From Opitutaceae bacterium (GTDB taxonomy: Bacteria; Verrucomicrobiota; Verrucomicrobiia; Opitutales; Opitutaceae), in assembly GCA_003140665.1 (NCBI GenBank), contig PLKS01000272.1, positions 1 to 33,043 of the forward strand: DNA of 33,043 nt, in the 5' to 3' direction. Every line of letters starts with the position of its first letter. Positions within the stretch are counted from its first letter, which is position 1. Position numbers and translations under genes: made by a program. A model generated the notes under the pieces. That model searched no databases, was not told the DNA's origin, and worked only from the letters and a program-made list of their open reading frames with translations. Of this stretch, positions 15,326-23,600 are shown in pieces.

Positions 15326-16108
15326 CTACGACAGCCGCCCCAGGAAAAGCTCCGTCTTGTAGTCCATTCGGACAAGGCCCCGCTCCTGGCAGCGGTCGTA
15401 CAGCGACCCGAGGGCCTCCATCATCGCGCCGTGCCGGGGATGCCCCTCGTTCGGGGCATAGGACGACGAGAGCAGCCGGCCCTTCAGTCCCTCGTAGTCG
15501 AGGGTCTGGGAAATCTCGAAATTCTCCGCGTTCCACGCGCCGGCGCCGAAGAACGCGTCGAATCGGGCCGACTTCCCGATGTTCTCGTGGCGTATGCGCT
15601 GAAAATCGGTGCCGAACTCATCCTTGATCCGCTCATAGCCGATCGCGAAATCCGTCCCATCCGCGACGGGGGTGTTCCAGATGACGGCGCACCAGCCGCC
15701 GGGAACGAGGATGCGCCTGAATTCCCGGCGGGTCCCGGCGGGTTCGAACCAGTGAAAGGCCTGGGCGCAGGTGACCAGGGAAACGGAACGGTCCCGGAGC
15801 CCGGTCGCCTCCGCGGTCCCCTTGATGCTCGTGAAGTTGGCGCGGCCTCGGAATTCCGCCTCCGCCGCGCCCCGCATCGCGTCATTTGGCTCAACCGCAA
15901 AGACGCTCGCGCCCGTCCCGAGGAGCAGGCGCGTAAAAATGCCGGTTCCCGAGCCCACATCCGCCACCACGCTCGTTTCCGCCAGTCCCGCCTTCGCCAT
16001 TAGCAAGCGGACAGCCGCCTCCGGGTAGCCCGGCCGGTACCGGACGTAGTCGTCAACCCGGTCCGAGAAGCGCCGCAGGGGATCGAGATCTGCCGGCCCC
16101 TGCGTCAT
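15326..16108 (-). CDS. Class I SAM-dependent methyltransferase
   Basis: A 260-residue methyltransferase. ATG 16108 overlaps the stop of the OsmC gene as ATGA. Near the N-terminus is DDYVRYRPGYP, common in a family of small-molecule methyltransferases. Motif I VVADVGSGTGIFT is at about 47-59, an acidic ribose-binding E in FAVEPNDAM follows at about 73, and the later motif is QAFHWFEP (about 118-125). The substrate is unknown. Coupling to OsmC by overlap and proximity to the GNAT gene suggest one operon. Confidence 0.92.
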   Translation of the reverse strand: MTQGPADLDPLRRFSDRVDDYVRYRPGYPEAAVRLLMAKAGLAETSVVADVGSGTGIFTRLLLGTGASVFAVEPNDAMRGAAEAEFRGRANFTSIKGTAEATGLRDRSVSLVTCAQAFHWFEPAGTRREFRRILVPGGWCAVIWNTPVADGTDFAIGYERIKDEFGTDFQRIRHENIGKSARFDAFFGAGAWNAENFEISQTLDYEGLKGRLLSSSYAPNEGHPRHGAMMEALGSLYDRCQERGLVRMDYKTELFLGRLS

Positions 16109-16560
16109 TCGACCGTCACCCGGGTCTTTATCGAGTTGGCGATGAAGCACTGCTCGTGCGCGAGGTGGTGAAGCCGTTCCTTGTCCGAGGCCGTGGGCAG
16201 CGTATCCCCGCTGTAGGCGATCGCGGGATGCAGCGTGACCGCGCTCACCCAGGGCACTCCATGCTCGTTCTTTGTCATGACGCCCACAGCCTCGTCGTCA
16301 TAGCTGTCGACCTGGAAGCCCTGCCGCGATGCCAGGAACAGAAACGTGAGCATGTGGCAGCTCGATATGGCGGCCACAAAGGCCTCCTCCGGGTCGACGT
16401 TCGCGGGATTGGAATAGGGCTCCGGGACCGAGGACGAGGACGGCGAGGCGGGCACGGTCAGCCCCCCGTCGAATTTCCAGCTGTGCTCCCGCGAGTACCT
16501 GCCCTTGAGAAAGTCGGGGCTCGTCCGCCGCCAGGTGATGATGGCCTTGTGGGTCGACAT
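16105..16560 (-). CDS. OsmC-family peroxide-reductase-like protein
   Basis: A 151-residue OsmC/Ohr-fold protein starting at ATG 16560 (MSTHKAIITW). The two family cysteines are present: C68 in ISSCHMLTF and C138 in HEQCFIANSIKT. This fold reduces organic hydroperoxides with thiol chemistry. It is first in the cluster with the methyltransferase (ATGA overlap) and the acetyltransferase. The upstream gap holds a perfect palindrome at 16734-16747. Confidence 0.93.
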   Translation of the reverse strand: MSTHKAIITWRRTSPDFLKGRYSREHSWKFDGGLTVPASPSSSSVPEPYSNPANVDPEEAFVAAISSCHMLTFLFLASRQGFQVDSYDDEAVGVMTKNEHGVPWVSAVTLHPAIAYSGDTLPTASDKERLHHLAHEQCFIANSIKTRVTVE

Positions 16561-16733
16561 GGTTGGGAAAGGGGACTCTTGGCGCCGCCGGCACCGGGTC
16601 CACAAAAAATGATCCGGGGACGGGATCCGCGGGTGGGCCCTCGGGGCGGCGCTCCGGCCGGACGACGGCGTCCCTTGGCACCCGCTGGCGCGGGCCTCGC
16701 CAATTCACTATTGCGTCGCCCCCGCAAATAATT

Positions 16734-16747
16734 CACGCACGTGCGTG
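16734..16747. promoter_or_regulatory. Perfect 14-bp palindrome between divergent units
   Basis: CACGCACGTGCGTG is its own reverse complement. It lies in a non-coding gap 174 bp upstream of the OsmC start and just before a 35-codon reading frame, and might be an operator for a dimeric repressor. No second copy was noticed in the window. Confidence 0.45.
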
Positions 16748-16750
16748 CCA

Positions 16751-16858
16751 ATGAGCATCCCCATTGAAGTCAAACAGCCCGCGCGCGTCGGCGCCTGGAA
16801 TCTCATTGCGAAGGACGTCCTCGTTGCGCGAGGCCACGTCGCGATGCATGGCGCGTAA
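16751..16858 (+). CDS. Possible 35-residue ORF
   Basis: ATG 16751 to TAA 16856-16858 reads MSIPIEVKQPARVGAW and onward, ending AMHGA. It lies between the palindrome and the terminator-type hairpin at 16911-16943, which would make it a complete mini-transcription unit. No Shine-Dalgarno is evident and no family is recognised. It may equally be chance in the leader of the MFS gene. Confidence 0.25.
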   Translation: MSIPIEVKQPARVGAWNLIAKDVLVARGHVAMHGA

Positions 16859-16910
16859 CCGGCAAGCAAATCGTCGAACCTAATCTAGCATAGCCAAACC
16901 AAGAATTTCG

Positions 16911-16943
16911 ACCCTGCTTGCCGAGAGGCAAGCAGGGTTTTTT
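16911..16943 (+). terminator. Terminator-type hairpin immediately before the MFS start
   Basis: ACCCTGCTTGCC (16911-16922), loop GAGA, then GGCAAGCAGGGT (16927-16938) and a run of T to 16943. A perfect 12-bp stem with a T-tract is a strong intrinsic terminator. It ends only five bases before the MFS ATG at 16949, so it could be an attenuator or the end of a small upstream transcript. Confidence 0.88.
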
Positions 16944-16948
16944 CGTCT

Positions 16949-18142
16949 ATGACGACACACACAACCCTGCGGGCGAGCCTTCGCGCGCTTCCACCCGCCG
17001 CGTGGGTCCTCTTTTTCGGAACCTTCCTGAACAAGTTCGGGAGCTTTGTGGTTCCGTTTCTCGCGCTCTACCTCACCCGCCAGGGATATTCGCTCGCGCA
17101 GGCGGGCGCCGCGATCGGCGCCTACGGCGGCGGCAACGTGCTCGCGACGCTCCTTGGCGGCCATTTCGCGGACCACATCGGTCGCCGGAAGACGATTGTC
17201 ATTTCCATGCTCTCGGGCGCGATCGCGATGCTCCTGCTGTCGCAGGCGCGCGGCTTGCCCATGATCCTCGCGCTGGCGGCCCTGGCAGGGCTGACCGGCG
17301 AGCTTTACCGGCCCGCGAGCAGCGCCCTGCTTGCCGACATGGTGCCCGCGTGCCACCGCGTGACCGCGTTTTCCGCCTACAGGATGGCGATCAATGCCGG
17401 ATGGGCCTTCGGGCCTGCGACAGCCGGATTCATCGCCGGACATGGATATTTCTGGCTGTTCGCGGGCGATGCAGGGACCTCGGCATTGTTCGGCCTGGTG
17501 GCGCTCGTGGCGCTGCCCGAGACCGCGCGCCCGTCGGCCGGCGGATGCGGCTGGAAGGAGGCGATGGCCACCCTCCTCCAGGATCGGAAGCTCCATCGCG
17601 TGCTGTTCTCGGCGTTCGGGATAGCGCTGATCTTTTTCCAGATGACGTCGACCTATGGGCTTGCCGTGATGCATCTCGGCTTTTCTGCCGGCATGTACGG
17701 TGCCCTCATCTCCCTGAACGGCGCTCTGATCGTCATGTTCGAGCTCCCGCTGACGACAGTCACACGGCGTTTTCCACCCATGATCGTAATCGCATTCGGC
17801 TACACGTTGATCGGCGCCGGCTTTGCGCTCAATGCCTTCGCGCTCGCAATCCCGGGGTTGGCGGCATGCGTCGTGGTGTTCACCCTCGGCGAAATGTGCG
17901 CGATGCCGGTTGCCGCGGCATACGTTGCCGAGCTTTCGCCGCCGCACATGCGGGGCCGCTACATGGGAACCTATGGACTCACGTGGACGCTGGCGCAGGT
18001 CGTGGGCCCCGGGATCGGCATGCGGTTGTTCGCCGCCCACGCGACGGCATTTTGGTTCACGGGCGGAGCGCTGGGCGTCGGCGCCGCGCTCATCGTTCTC
18101 GGGCAGCGGCGCCCGGACGCGGCCCTTGCGCAGGCGGCCTGA
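16949..18142 (+). CDS. MFS transporter (drug-efflux-like)
   Basis: A 397-residue major facilitator with about 12 predicted membrane segments. The cytoplasmic loop 2-3 motif appears as GGHFADHIGRRKT (about 70-82), matching the MFS signature G-x-x-x-D-x-x-G-R-R. A second conserved region is LYRPASSALLADMVP. This resembles MFS multidrug or sugar-efflux carriers; the substrate is unknown. The N-terminus AWVLFFGTFLNKFGSF is a typical first helix, so ATG 16949 or a start very close to it is right. No Shine-Dalgarno is visible, and a terminator hairpin lies directly upstream. Confidence 0.92.
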   Translation: MTTHTTLRASLRALPPAAWVLFFGTFLNKFGSFVVPFLALYLTRQGYSLAQAGAAIGAYGGGNVLATLLGGHFADHIGRRKTIVISMLSGAIAMLLLSQARGLPMILALAALAGLTGELYRPASSALLADMVPACHRVTAFSAYRMAINAGWAFGPATAGFIAGHGYFWLFAGDAGTSALFGLVALVALPETARPSAGGCGWKEAMATLLQDRKLHRVLFSAFGIALIFFQMTSTYGLAVMHLGFSAGMYGALISLNGALIVMFELPLTTVTRRFPPMIVIAFGYTLIGAGFALNAFALAIPGLAACVVVFTLGEMCAMPVAAAYVAELSPPHMRGRYMGTYGLTWTLAQVVGPGIGMRLFAAHATAFWFTGGALGVGAALIVLGQRRPDAALAQAA

Positions 18143-18248
18143 CCAACGTCGGTGCGCGCGGGCCGCCATGAGCCAGGCGTCCGAGAAAAGCGAATGGCCC
18201 TCCACCCCGGCCTCAATTCCCCAGCGGGCCGTTGTCGGCGTTCGCCAC

Positions 18249-20354
18249 CTATTGCCTCCTTGACAAGGCGTCGCGCAGGTTTCTCTGGGCGCCGGCGTTG
18301 CCCGGATCAATCTCCAGGGCCTTCCTGATATGCTCGATGGCCTCGTTCGCCCGGCCCATTTGCAGCAGGCAATACCCGAGGTTGTTGTGGGCCGCCGAGG
18401 AATCCGGGTCGAGCTCGACCGCCCTGCGGTAATGGGCGAACGCTGCCTCCCTGCGGCCCGTCTGGAGGAACGCGTTGCCGAGGTTTGTCTCGGCGATCGC
18501 GAACCTCGGGTTGATTTCCAGGGCCCGCTCGAAATGGGATATGGCCTCCTCCACGCGGCCCTTTTGAATCAGCGCAATGCCAAGGTTGGCGTGGGTTTCG
18601 GCCTCGTCGGGGTCGTTCTCAAGGGCGCTGTTGAAGCGGTCGATGGCGTCATCCACCCTGCCCGATTGCAGCAGCGCGTCGCCGAGGTTTGCGCTCGCGC
18701 TTGCGAAGTCCGGCTTGAGCACGAGGGCCCTTTGGTAGTGGGAAACGGCCTCATCCAGGTGGCCGGCCTGCAGCAGCGCGTCGCCGAGGTTCGTATGGAC
18801 GAGGATGTTGTTCGGCTCGATCTCCAGCGCCCTTCCATACTGCACGATGGCCTCGTCCACCCGGCCCCTCCTGCGCAGCGCGTCGCCAAGGCTGCCGTAG
18901 GCCGCGGCATTGCCGGGCTCCAACTTCAGGGCCATTTGGATGTCCGCCATGGCCTCGTCGACGCGCCCCTTCTCAAGCAACCCGGCGGCAAGATTGTTGT
19001 AGGCCATCCAGCACGCGGGGTTCCTAGCGATCGTCGCCCGCCAGAGGATTTCCGAATCGGCGTAGATCGCGCATTGCCGCCAGCTCAGCACGCCCAGCAG
19101 GGCGGCGATGCCAAAGGCCGCGATCCAAGCGGCCACGCGGGCGGGCGGCGCGAGGAGCCCTGCGCCCAGCGCGAGCGCGGCCGCCGCCGCCGCCAGCATG
19201 ATCGCGGCCGCAAGGTATTGGAAATGGTCGGCGACAAAGGAGTAGACAAAGGGGAAGACATTCACGAACCCCAGGGCTGGAAAGAGCGTGCCCGCAAACA
19301 GGAGGGCGGCGGCCAGCGGCCCGCGATGGCGGCCTCGAAATGCCCACAACGCAGCCAGGACGCCTGCGGCTGCGGCAGGGAACAGGTATTGCCGAAGGTC
19401 GCCGGAGTCGATCGTCCACCGCGGATAGATGAAGGTCAGGCCAACGGGCCAAACGATCTTGCCGAGATAGAACCAAAGGGCCCGCCCCGCCACAAGGAAG
19501 CGGCCCGCAAGTCCGAGGTCATATGCGGCTCCGCTCGCGCCGACAAATGTCCGCTCCATCCACGCCGTCATGGCGCCGGCCCCGGCCCCCAGCGCGAACA
19601 GCGGCACCAGCGGCAGGACGTCGCCCCTCCACGAAAGCCGCCCCCGCTTCCACCAAAAGACGACGAGGAGCGCCGCCGGGAGGGTTGCGGTCACGCTCTT
19701 GGTCAGGACGGCCAGCACGAAGAGTCCCGTGCCCAGGGCATACCACCCGAGCCCGCGCACACGGTCATATCGCAGATACGCAAGTCCAGCGGACAGGTAA
19801 AAGACAGCGGACAGCGTGTTCTTCTGCTCCGAGATCCAAGCGACCGACTCCACGCAGACCGGATGGAGGGCGAAGACCGCAGCGGCGAGGAACGCGCCGG
19901 GGACCGCAAGGCGCCGCAGGATGCGAAAGAGCAGGAGCGTCGTCCCCGCATGCAACGCGACATTGAGCAGGTGATACCAGAACGGCGCATCGCCCCAGAT
20001 GCGGTGCTCCAGCCAGAAGGCGCTCCCCGCCACCGGGTAGTACTGCTGCGTCGCGCCGGGCTCGAACCAGATCCGCCAAAGGCCGTGGAGCGAGCGCAAG
20101 CCGGAGCGCGTGACGTGGGCGTCATCATCCCAGATGAAACCGGCGCGAAGCACGGGCTGGTACGCGATCAGCGTCGCGATCGCCAGCGCAAGGCAGGCCA
20201 ACCCATCGCCCTGCCACCACGATTGCCCCGGCCTCGAAAGGCCAGGGGCCGACCGGCCGGCGTCGCCGGAAGGCCCTGTCGCGGCCTTCGCCCGATGGAA
20301 CTTTTGCTCTGGCCTTCGGCTCATCCGGCTCTCGTTGACCACGCCCCAGCCCAT
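18249..20354 (-). CDS. TMTC-like membrane protein: DUF1736-type glycosyltransferase core plus seven TPRs
   Basis: About 701 residues from ATG 20354; ATG 20324 and a TTG at 20366 are alternatives. The first 440 or so residues hold many membrane helices. Between them lie the acidic FIWDDDAHV motif, characteristic of GT39/PMT-like mannosyltransferases, and SEQKNTLSAVFYLSAGLAYL, which matches the TMTC (DUF1736) core. Seven TPR units of 34 residues follow (about 448-686), each with the pattern NLGDALLQ-x-GR-x-x-EA and AL-x-x-xP. In eukaryotes TMTC proteins O-mannosylate cadherins; the bacterial homologue's target is not established. The TPRs probably face the periplasm (inference). The gene follows the Skp gene by 125 bp on the same strand with no terminator seen. 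Confidence 0.88.
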   Translation of the reverse strand: MGWGVVNESRMSRRPEQKFHRAKAATGPSGDAGRSAPGLSRPGQSWWQGDGLACLALAIATLIAYQPVLRAGFIWDDDAHVTRSGLRSLHGLWRIWFEPGATQQYYPVAGSAFWLEHRIWGDAPFWYHLLNVALHAGTTLLLFRILRRLAVPGAFLAAAVFALHPVCVESVAWISEQKNTLSAVFYLSAGLAYLRYDRVRGLGWYALGTGLFVLAVLTKSVTATLPAALLVVFWWKRGRLSWRGDVLPLVPLFALGAGAGAMTAWMERTFVGASGAAYDLGLAGRFLVAGRALWFYLGKIVWPVGLTFIYPRWTIDSGDLRQYLFPAAAAGVLAALWAFRGRHRGPLAAALLFAGTLFPALGFVNVFPFVYSFVADHFQYLAAAIMLAAAAAALALGAGLLAPPARVAAWIAAFGIAALLGVLSWRQCAIYADSEILWRATIARNPACWMAYNNLAAGLLEKGRVDEAMADIQMALKLEPGNAAAYGSLGDALRRRGRVDEAIVQYGRALEIEPNNILVHTNLGDALLQAGHLDEAVSHYQRALVLKPDFASASANLGDALLQSGRVDDAIDRFNSALENDPDEAETHANLGIALIQKGRVEEAISHFERALEINPRFAIAETNLGNAFLQTGRREAAFAHYRRAVELDPDSSAAHNNLGYCLLQMGRANEAIEHIRKALEIDPGNAGAQRNLRDALSRRQ

Positions 20355-20479
20355 TTTTCGACACAATTATGTCCAAATTCCGCCGGATCCCGCCTTGGGC
20401 CCGAGGCCGCCCTGCCGGCGAAACCGGCCCTCCGAACGCAAGCCATGCGCCGCCTTAGGCCGGTCGCCGCGGGCCCCTC

Positions 20480-21142
20480 CTACTTGCTCGGCGTGATGCC
20501 GGGCACCGTGATCTTCGTCGAGTCGCCGGACGTCGGCGCAGGCGCGGCCCCTGGGGACCCGGCGGCGGGACGGTCTGCGTTGATCGCCACCATCACCTCG
20601 TCGGTGATGTCGAGCCTCGGGTCAGAATAGAGGATATTCGACACGCCGGCCATGGTCGGCCCCGACTTGTCGAGCAGGAACGTCGCGCCCTTTTTCTTTG
20701 CGATGTCGACCGCGATCTTGGAGATCTCCTCGACCATAAGGGTCTTGAAGGTCTGGGTGCGCTTCCGGAACGAGCCTTGCGTGCTTTGCGCGAATGAGTC
20801 CAGCTCGCTGCGCTTCTGCTGGATCTGGTCGTACATTTTCTGCGCGTCAGCCTGGGCCTTGGCCTTTGCATCGGCGGTCGCCGCCGGGTTCTTGGCCTGC
20901 TCGTTGAGCGCCTTGAACTGCTCCACCAGCGCGTTGCCCTCGCTCTGGATCTGGGCCACCTGCTCCTTGGCCTTGGCCGCGTCCGCCTGGAGCTTTGCGT
21001 TCTGCTCCTGGGTCTTCCAGTGGCTGTCGAATAGCTTGGAGAGATCCACGACGAGGATCGTTGGGGCGGTTTCTGCACGCGTGGCCAGCGTCGTCAAGGC
21101 GATTGCAGCTACGGCCACTAGGGACTGAATGGATTTTTTCAT
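20480..21142 (-). CDS. Skp/OmpH-family periplasmic chaperone
   Basis: A 220-residue exported protein with signal peptide MKKSIQSLVAVAAIALTTLA, ending near TRAE. The mature part begins ILVVDLSKLFDSHWKTQE, the Skp/OmpH hallmark. A long charged helical hairpin follows (about 45-135), then KIAVDIAKKKGATFLLDKSG, which matches the family's C-terminal strand. Skp holds unfolded outer-membrane proteins in the periplasm. The C-terminal 30 residues are Pro/Ala-rich and extra to the usual length of about 160-170. Confidence 0.93.
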   Translation of the reverse strand: MKKSIQSLVAVAAIALTTLATRAETAPTILVVDLSKLFDSHWKTQEQNAKLQADAAKAKEQVAQIQSEGNALVEQFKALNEQAKNPAATADAKAKAQADAQKMYDQIQQKRSELDSFAQSTQGSFRKRTQTFKTLMVEEISKIAVDIAKKKGATFLLDKSGPTMAGVSNILYSDPRLDITDEVMVAINADRPAAGSPGAAPAPTSGDSTKITVPGITPSK

Positions 21143-21447
21143 GGGTTGTTGGATCGTATACGGGAATGGGGAGTCCCCCCAAGGAGCAAATTGGCAAATC
21201 GGACCTTCGGCGGCGCCCTGGGGATGAGGGGGATTTCCGCTTACTCATTGTCTGCACCTGGCGCAGCTCGAACGAGCTCTGGGATACTGGCTTCCACAAG
21301 AAGGGTGGTGACATGGCCGAATTCGGAGCGTTCCCGCGTACCGCCCGCATCCCCCCGCGCTTTGCCTAGGACGCCCGCAGGCGCGGGGCGATGTCCGGAC
21401 GTAAATTGCTTGCGCCCGGCCAAGAGACGTGGAGGAACAGGTTGCGC
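21143..21447. other. Divergent promoter gap between Skp and YjbQ-family genes
   Basis: 305 bp with no supported gene. A weak minus-strand promoter candidate is given separately. The YjbQ-side start is preceded by GGAGG at 21431-21435. Confidence 0.4.
21155..21182 (-). promoter_or_regulatory. Candidate promoter of the Skp gene
   Basis: On the minus strand TATACG (21160-21155) lies 16 bp downstream of TTGGGG (21182-21177), giving a short leader to ATG 21142. The -35 match is poor, so this is tentative. Confidence 0.3.
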
Positions 21448-21864
21448 GTGAAATCGTACCGTAAGGAACTCTGGTTCGAGGTGCCGCAGCGGCGACAGCT
21501 GATCAACATCACGGGCCAGGTCGAGGACGCCCTGGCCGAAAGCGGGGTCATGGAGGGGCTGTGCCTCGTCAACGCGATGCACATCTCTGCCTCGGTCTTC
21601 ATCAACGACGACGAGACGGGCCTGCATGCGGACTTTGAGAAATGGCTCGAGAAGCTTGCCCCTGAGAACCCGCACGGCCAGTACGCGCACAACCGGGGTG
21701 AGGACAACGCGGACGCCCATCTCAAGCGCACCATCATGGGCCGCGAGGTCGTCGTCGCCGTGACCGGCGGGGAGCTGGATTTTGGGCCCTGGGAGCAGAT
21801 ATTCTACGGCGAATTCGACGGGCGGCGCCGCAAGCGCGTGCTCGTGAAGATTGTCGGGGAATGA
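21448..21864 (+). CDS. YjbQ/UPF0047-family protein (secondary thiamine-phosphate synthase-like)
   Basis: GTG 21448 gives 138 residues ([13 protein letters not shown]), the usual family length; an in-frame ATG at 21391 would add 19 residues that do not look conserved. GGAGG lies 12 bases upstream of the GTG. Conserved blocks are [41 protein letters not shown] and [17 protein letters not shown], which together define the family. The biochemical role of this family is debated: a side thiamine-phosphate synthase activity was reported for E. coli YjbQ. Confidence 0.92.
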   Translation: MKSYRKELWFEVPQRRQLINITGQVEDALAESGVMEGLCLVNAMHISASVFINDDETGLHADFEKWLEKLAPENPHGQYAHNRGEDNADAHLKRTIMGREVVVAVTGGELDFGPWEQIFYGEFDGRRRKRVLVKIVGE

Positions 21865-21950
21865 GGGCGGCCGGGCCAGGCGGTGGTCGACGGCAAGCCA
21901 GCCGCCCGTAAAAAATCGCGTTTGTCGCGGCTTCCGCCCAGCCTTGCGAG

Positions 21951-22112
21951 GTGAACAAGCTCTGCACCCTCGCCGGCTCGCTGCTCGGGGGATATGTCGG
22001 CTGGTATGTTTGCGAGGGATTCGGGATGACCATCGCCTTCATCGCGAGCGGCGTGGGCAGCGTGGTGGGGGTCTACCTCGGCTGGAAGCTGGCCAGGAAG
22101 ATCGAGGAGTGA
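21951..22112 (+). CDS. Small membrane protein, 53 residues
   Basis: GTG 21951 to TGA 22110-22112 encodes a hydrophobic protein beginning VNKLCTLAGSLL. Two glycine-rich membrane segments follow, then a basic and acidic tail KLARKIEE. The two-helix GG-x-x-GW pattern resembles small glycine-zipper-like proteins found in many bacteria, function unknown. It lies 86 bp after the YjbQ-family gene and ends 16 bp before the convergent CDF gene. Confidence 0.72.
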   Translation: MNKLCTLAGSLLGGYVGWYVCEGFGMTIAFIASGVGSVVGVYLGWKLARKIEE

Positions 22113-22128
22113 CGGCGGGCGCGGGGAT

Positions 22129-23031
22129 TCACTTGGGCTCGACGTGGACCGTGACGTCGCTGACCCGGAGCCTGGAGGCAAGGAGCGTGTCCTTCACGAC
22201 GTGCGCGATCCCGTGACCATCGCGGACGCTCATGTTGGCGTCGACGCGGATCTGGATGTCAACGAGGTAGCTCAGCCCGCTCTTTCGGACCCGGCACTTG
22301 TCGAGGCCGGCGACGCCCGGGACCGCCGCCGCGATCGCCCGCACGGCATTCTCGAGCTTGTCGGGCACCGCGATGTCCATCACCTCGTCGAGCGCCCGCA
22401 TGAAGATCTTGATCCCGTTGAAGCCGATCACGGCTGCCGCGACGAGCGCCGCCCAGCCATCGGCCGCGGCGTACCCGGGGCCGCCTATCACCGCGATCGA
22501 TATGCCAATGAATGCGGCGGCCGACGTCATCGCGTCCGAGAGATGGTGCCATGCCTCCGCGCCGAGCGCCGTGCTCTCCGTGTCGCGCCCGACCTCGTTC
22601 AGGCGCCATGAAAAGGCGACCTTGGTCGCGACGACGCCGGCCAGGATGAGCAGCGTCCACCATTGCGGGACGCGGCGCGGGTCCCGGATCTCGTTGACCG
22701 CGTGCCACCCTATCCCGACGCCGGCCCCGAGCACCACGAGCGCCGTCAGGAGGCCGGCCACGGCCTCCGCCTTTCCGTGCCCGTAGGGATGATCCCTGTC
22801 GGGCGGCCGGGCCGCCCACTTGAAGCCGGCCCAGATCAGGATCGATATCGCGATGTCGCACAGCGATTCGACGCCGTCGGCGACAAGCGCATAGGCGTTC
22901 CCGAGGACGCCGCCGCCGACCTTTATCAGCGCGAGGACCGCGTTCAGCGCCATGCCGCGCACGATCAGGCGCGCGCCCTTGAGCGCGCGGTCAACCGTGG
23001 CCGCGTGGTGTGCGGGCAGATCGGGGTCCAT
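22129..23031 (-). CDS. Cation diffusion facilitator (CDF) metal transporter
   Basis: A 300-residue CDF starting at ATG 23031 (MDPDLPAHH). It has about six membrane helices and a C-terminal cytoplasmic domain (about 215-300) ending VTVHVEP, as expected for this family. Metal site residues: H162-x-x-x-D166 in WHHLSD (fifth helix), while the second-helix motif is E55-x-x-x-D59 (DGVESLCD) where zinc transporters have H/D-x-x-x-D. DHPYGHGKAE (80-89) is the standard family motif. It presumably exports a divalent cation in exchange for protons. Metal choice (Zn, Fe or Mn) cannot be decided. Confidence 0.93.
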   Translation of the reverse strand: MDPDLPAHHAATVDRALKGARLIVRGMALNAVLALIKVGGGVLGNAYALVADGVESLCDIAISILIWAGFKWAARPPDRDHPYGHGKAEAVAGLLTALVVLGAGVGIGWHAVNEIRDPRRVPQWWTLLILAGVVATKVAFSWRLNEVGRDTESTALGAEAWHHLSDAMTSAAAFIGISIAVIGGPGYAAADGWAALVAAAVIGFNGIKIFMRALDEVMDIAVPDKLENAVRAIAAAVPGVAGLDKCRVRKSGLSYLVDIQIRVDANMSVRDGHGIAHVVKDTLLASRLRVSDVTVHVEPK

Positions 23032-23119
23032 TGCAGCCGGGAAGCTGGGCACGCCCGCGGGAAATCTCAACACCGCGCCGTTGACCCGAAAGCGGCAGGG
23101 GCCATGATCCAGGAGAGCC

Positions 23120-23575
23120 ATGGCCGCACAGACGAGCACAACGCCGCACGACCCGGTGAAGCAGTTCTCGGTGTTCGCCGAGAACCGCGTCGGCCGCCTC
23201 TATGACCTGACGTCACTGCTCAAGGGCAACAACGTGCACATCATGGCGATAACCGTCCTGGACACGACGGACAGTTCGATCATCCGGGTGGTCGTCGACG
23301 ATCCGGGCAAGGCGCGCGAGTTGATGGTGAGCAATGACTTCCCCTATGGGGAATGCAGCATACTGGCGGTCGAGGTCGGCGACGAATCGGAGCTGAGCAC
23401 CGTGCTGGCCGCGCTCCTGGAGGCCGAGATCAACATCCATTACGTCTACAGCTTCATCAAGCGGCCCCGCGAGCGCTCGGCGCTCGCCATCAGCGCGGAG
23501 GATCCCGACATCGCGTCCCAGGCGCTCGCGAACCGCGGATTCAAGGTGCTTCAGCAGGGCGACATCTCAAGATAG
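23120..23575 (+). CDS. Tandem ACT-domain protein
   Basis: A 151-residue cytoplasmic protein with two ACT domains: one at about 15-80 (QFSVFAENRVGRLYDLTSLL is the first strand-helix of an ACT fold) and a second at about 82-150 (ELSTVLAALLEAEINIHYVYSF). ACT domains bind amino acids and control enzymes; free-standing tandem copies are usually regulators. No amino-acid enzyme lies next door, so the partner is unknown. It is divergent from the CDF gene (88 bp). Confidence 0.9.
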   Translation: MAAQTSTTPHDPVKQFSVFAENRVGRLYDLTSLLKGNNVHIMAITVLDTTDSSIIRVVVDDPGKARELMVSNDFPYGECSILAVEVGDESELSTVLAALLEAEINIHYVYSFIKRPRERSALAISAEDPDIASQALANRGFKVLQQGDISR

Positions 23576-23600
23576 GGGCCCGCGACCGGCCGCCGGCGCC

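Noticed and set aside
16731-16760. A second sigma-54-like site (TTGGCACG on the minus strand) upstream of OsmC
   Set aside because: The GG-to-GC distance is 9 bases, not 10, and the match is explained by the palindrome CACGCACGTGCGTG plus a neighbouring CCAAT.
17962-17976. GGGAACCTAT resembling the dyad spacer in the MFS gene
   Set aside because: It lies inside coding sequence and lacks the CCCA arm; chance match.
18330-20630. A 766-codon plus-strand frame opposite the TMTC-like gene
   Set aside because: The opposite strand encodes clear membrane helices and TPRs; this frame is low-complexity antisense.
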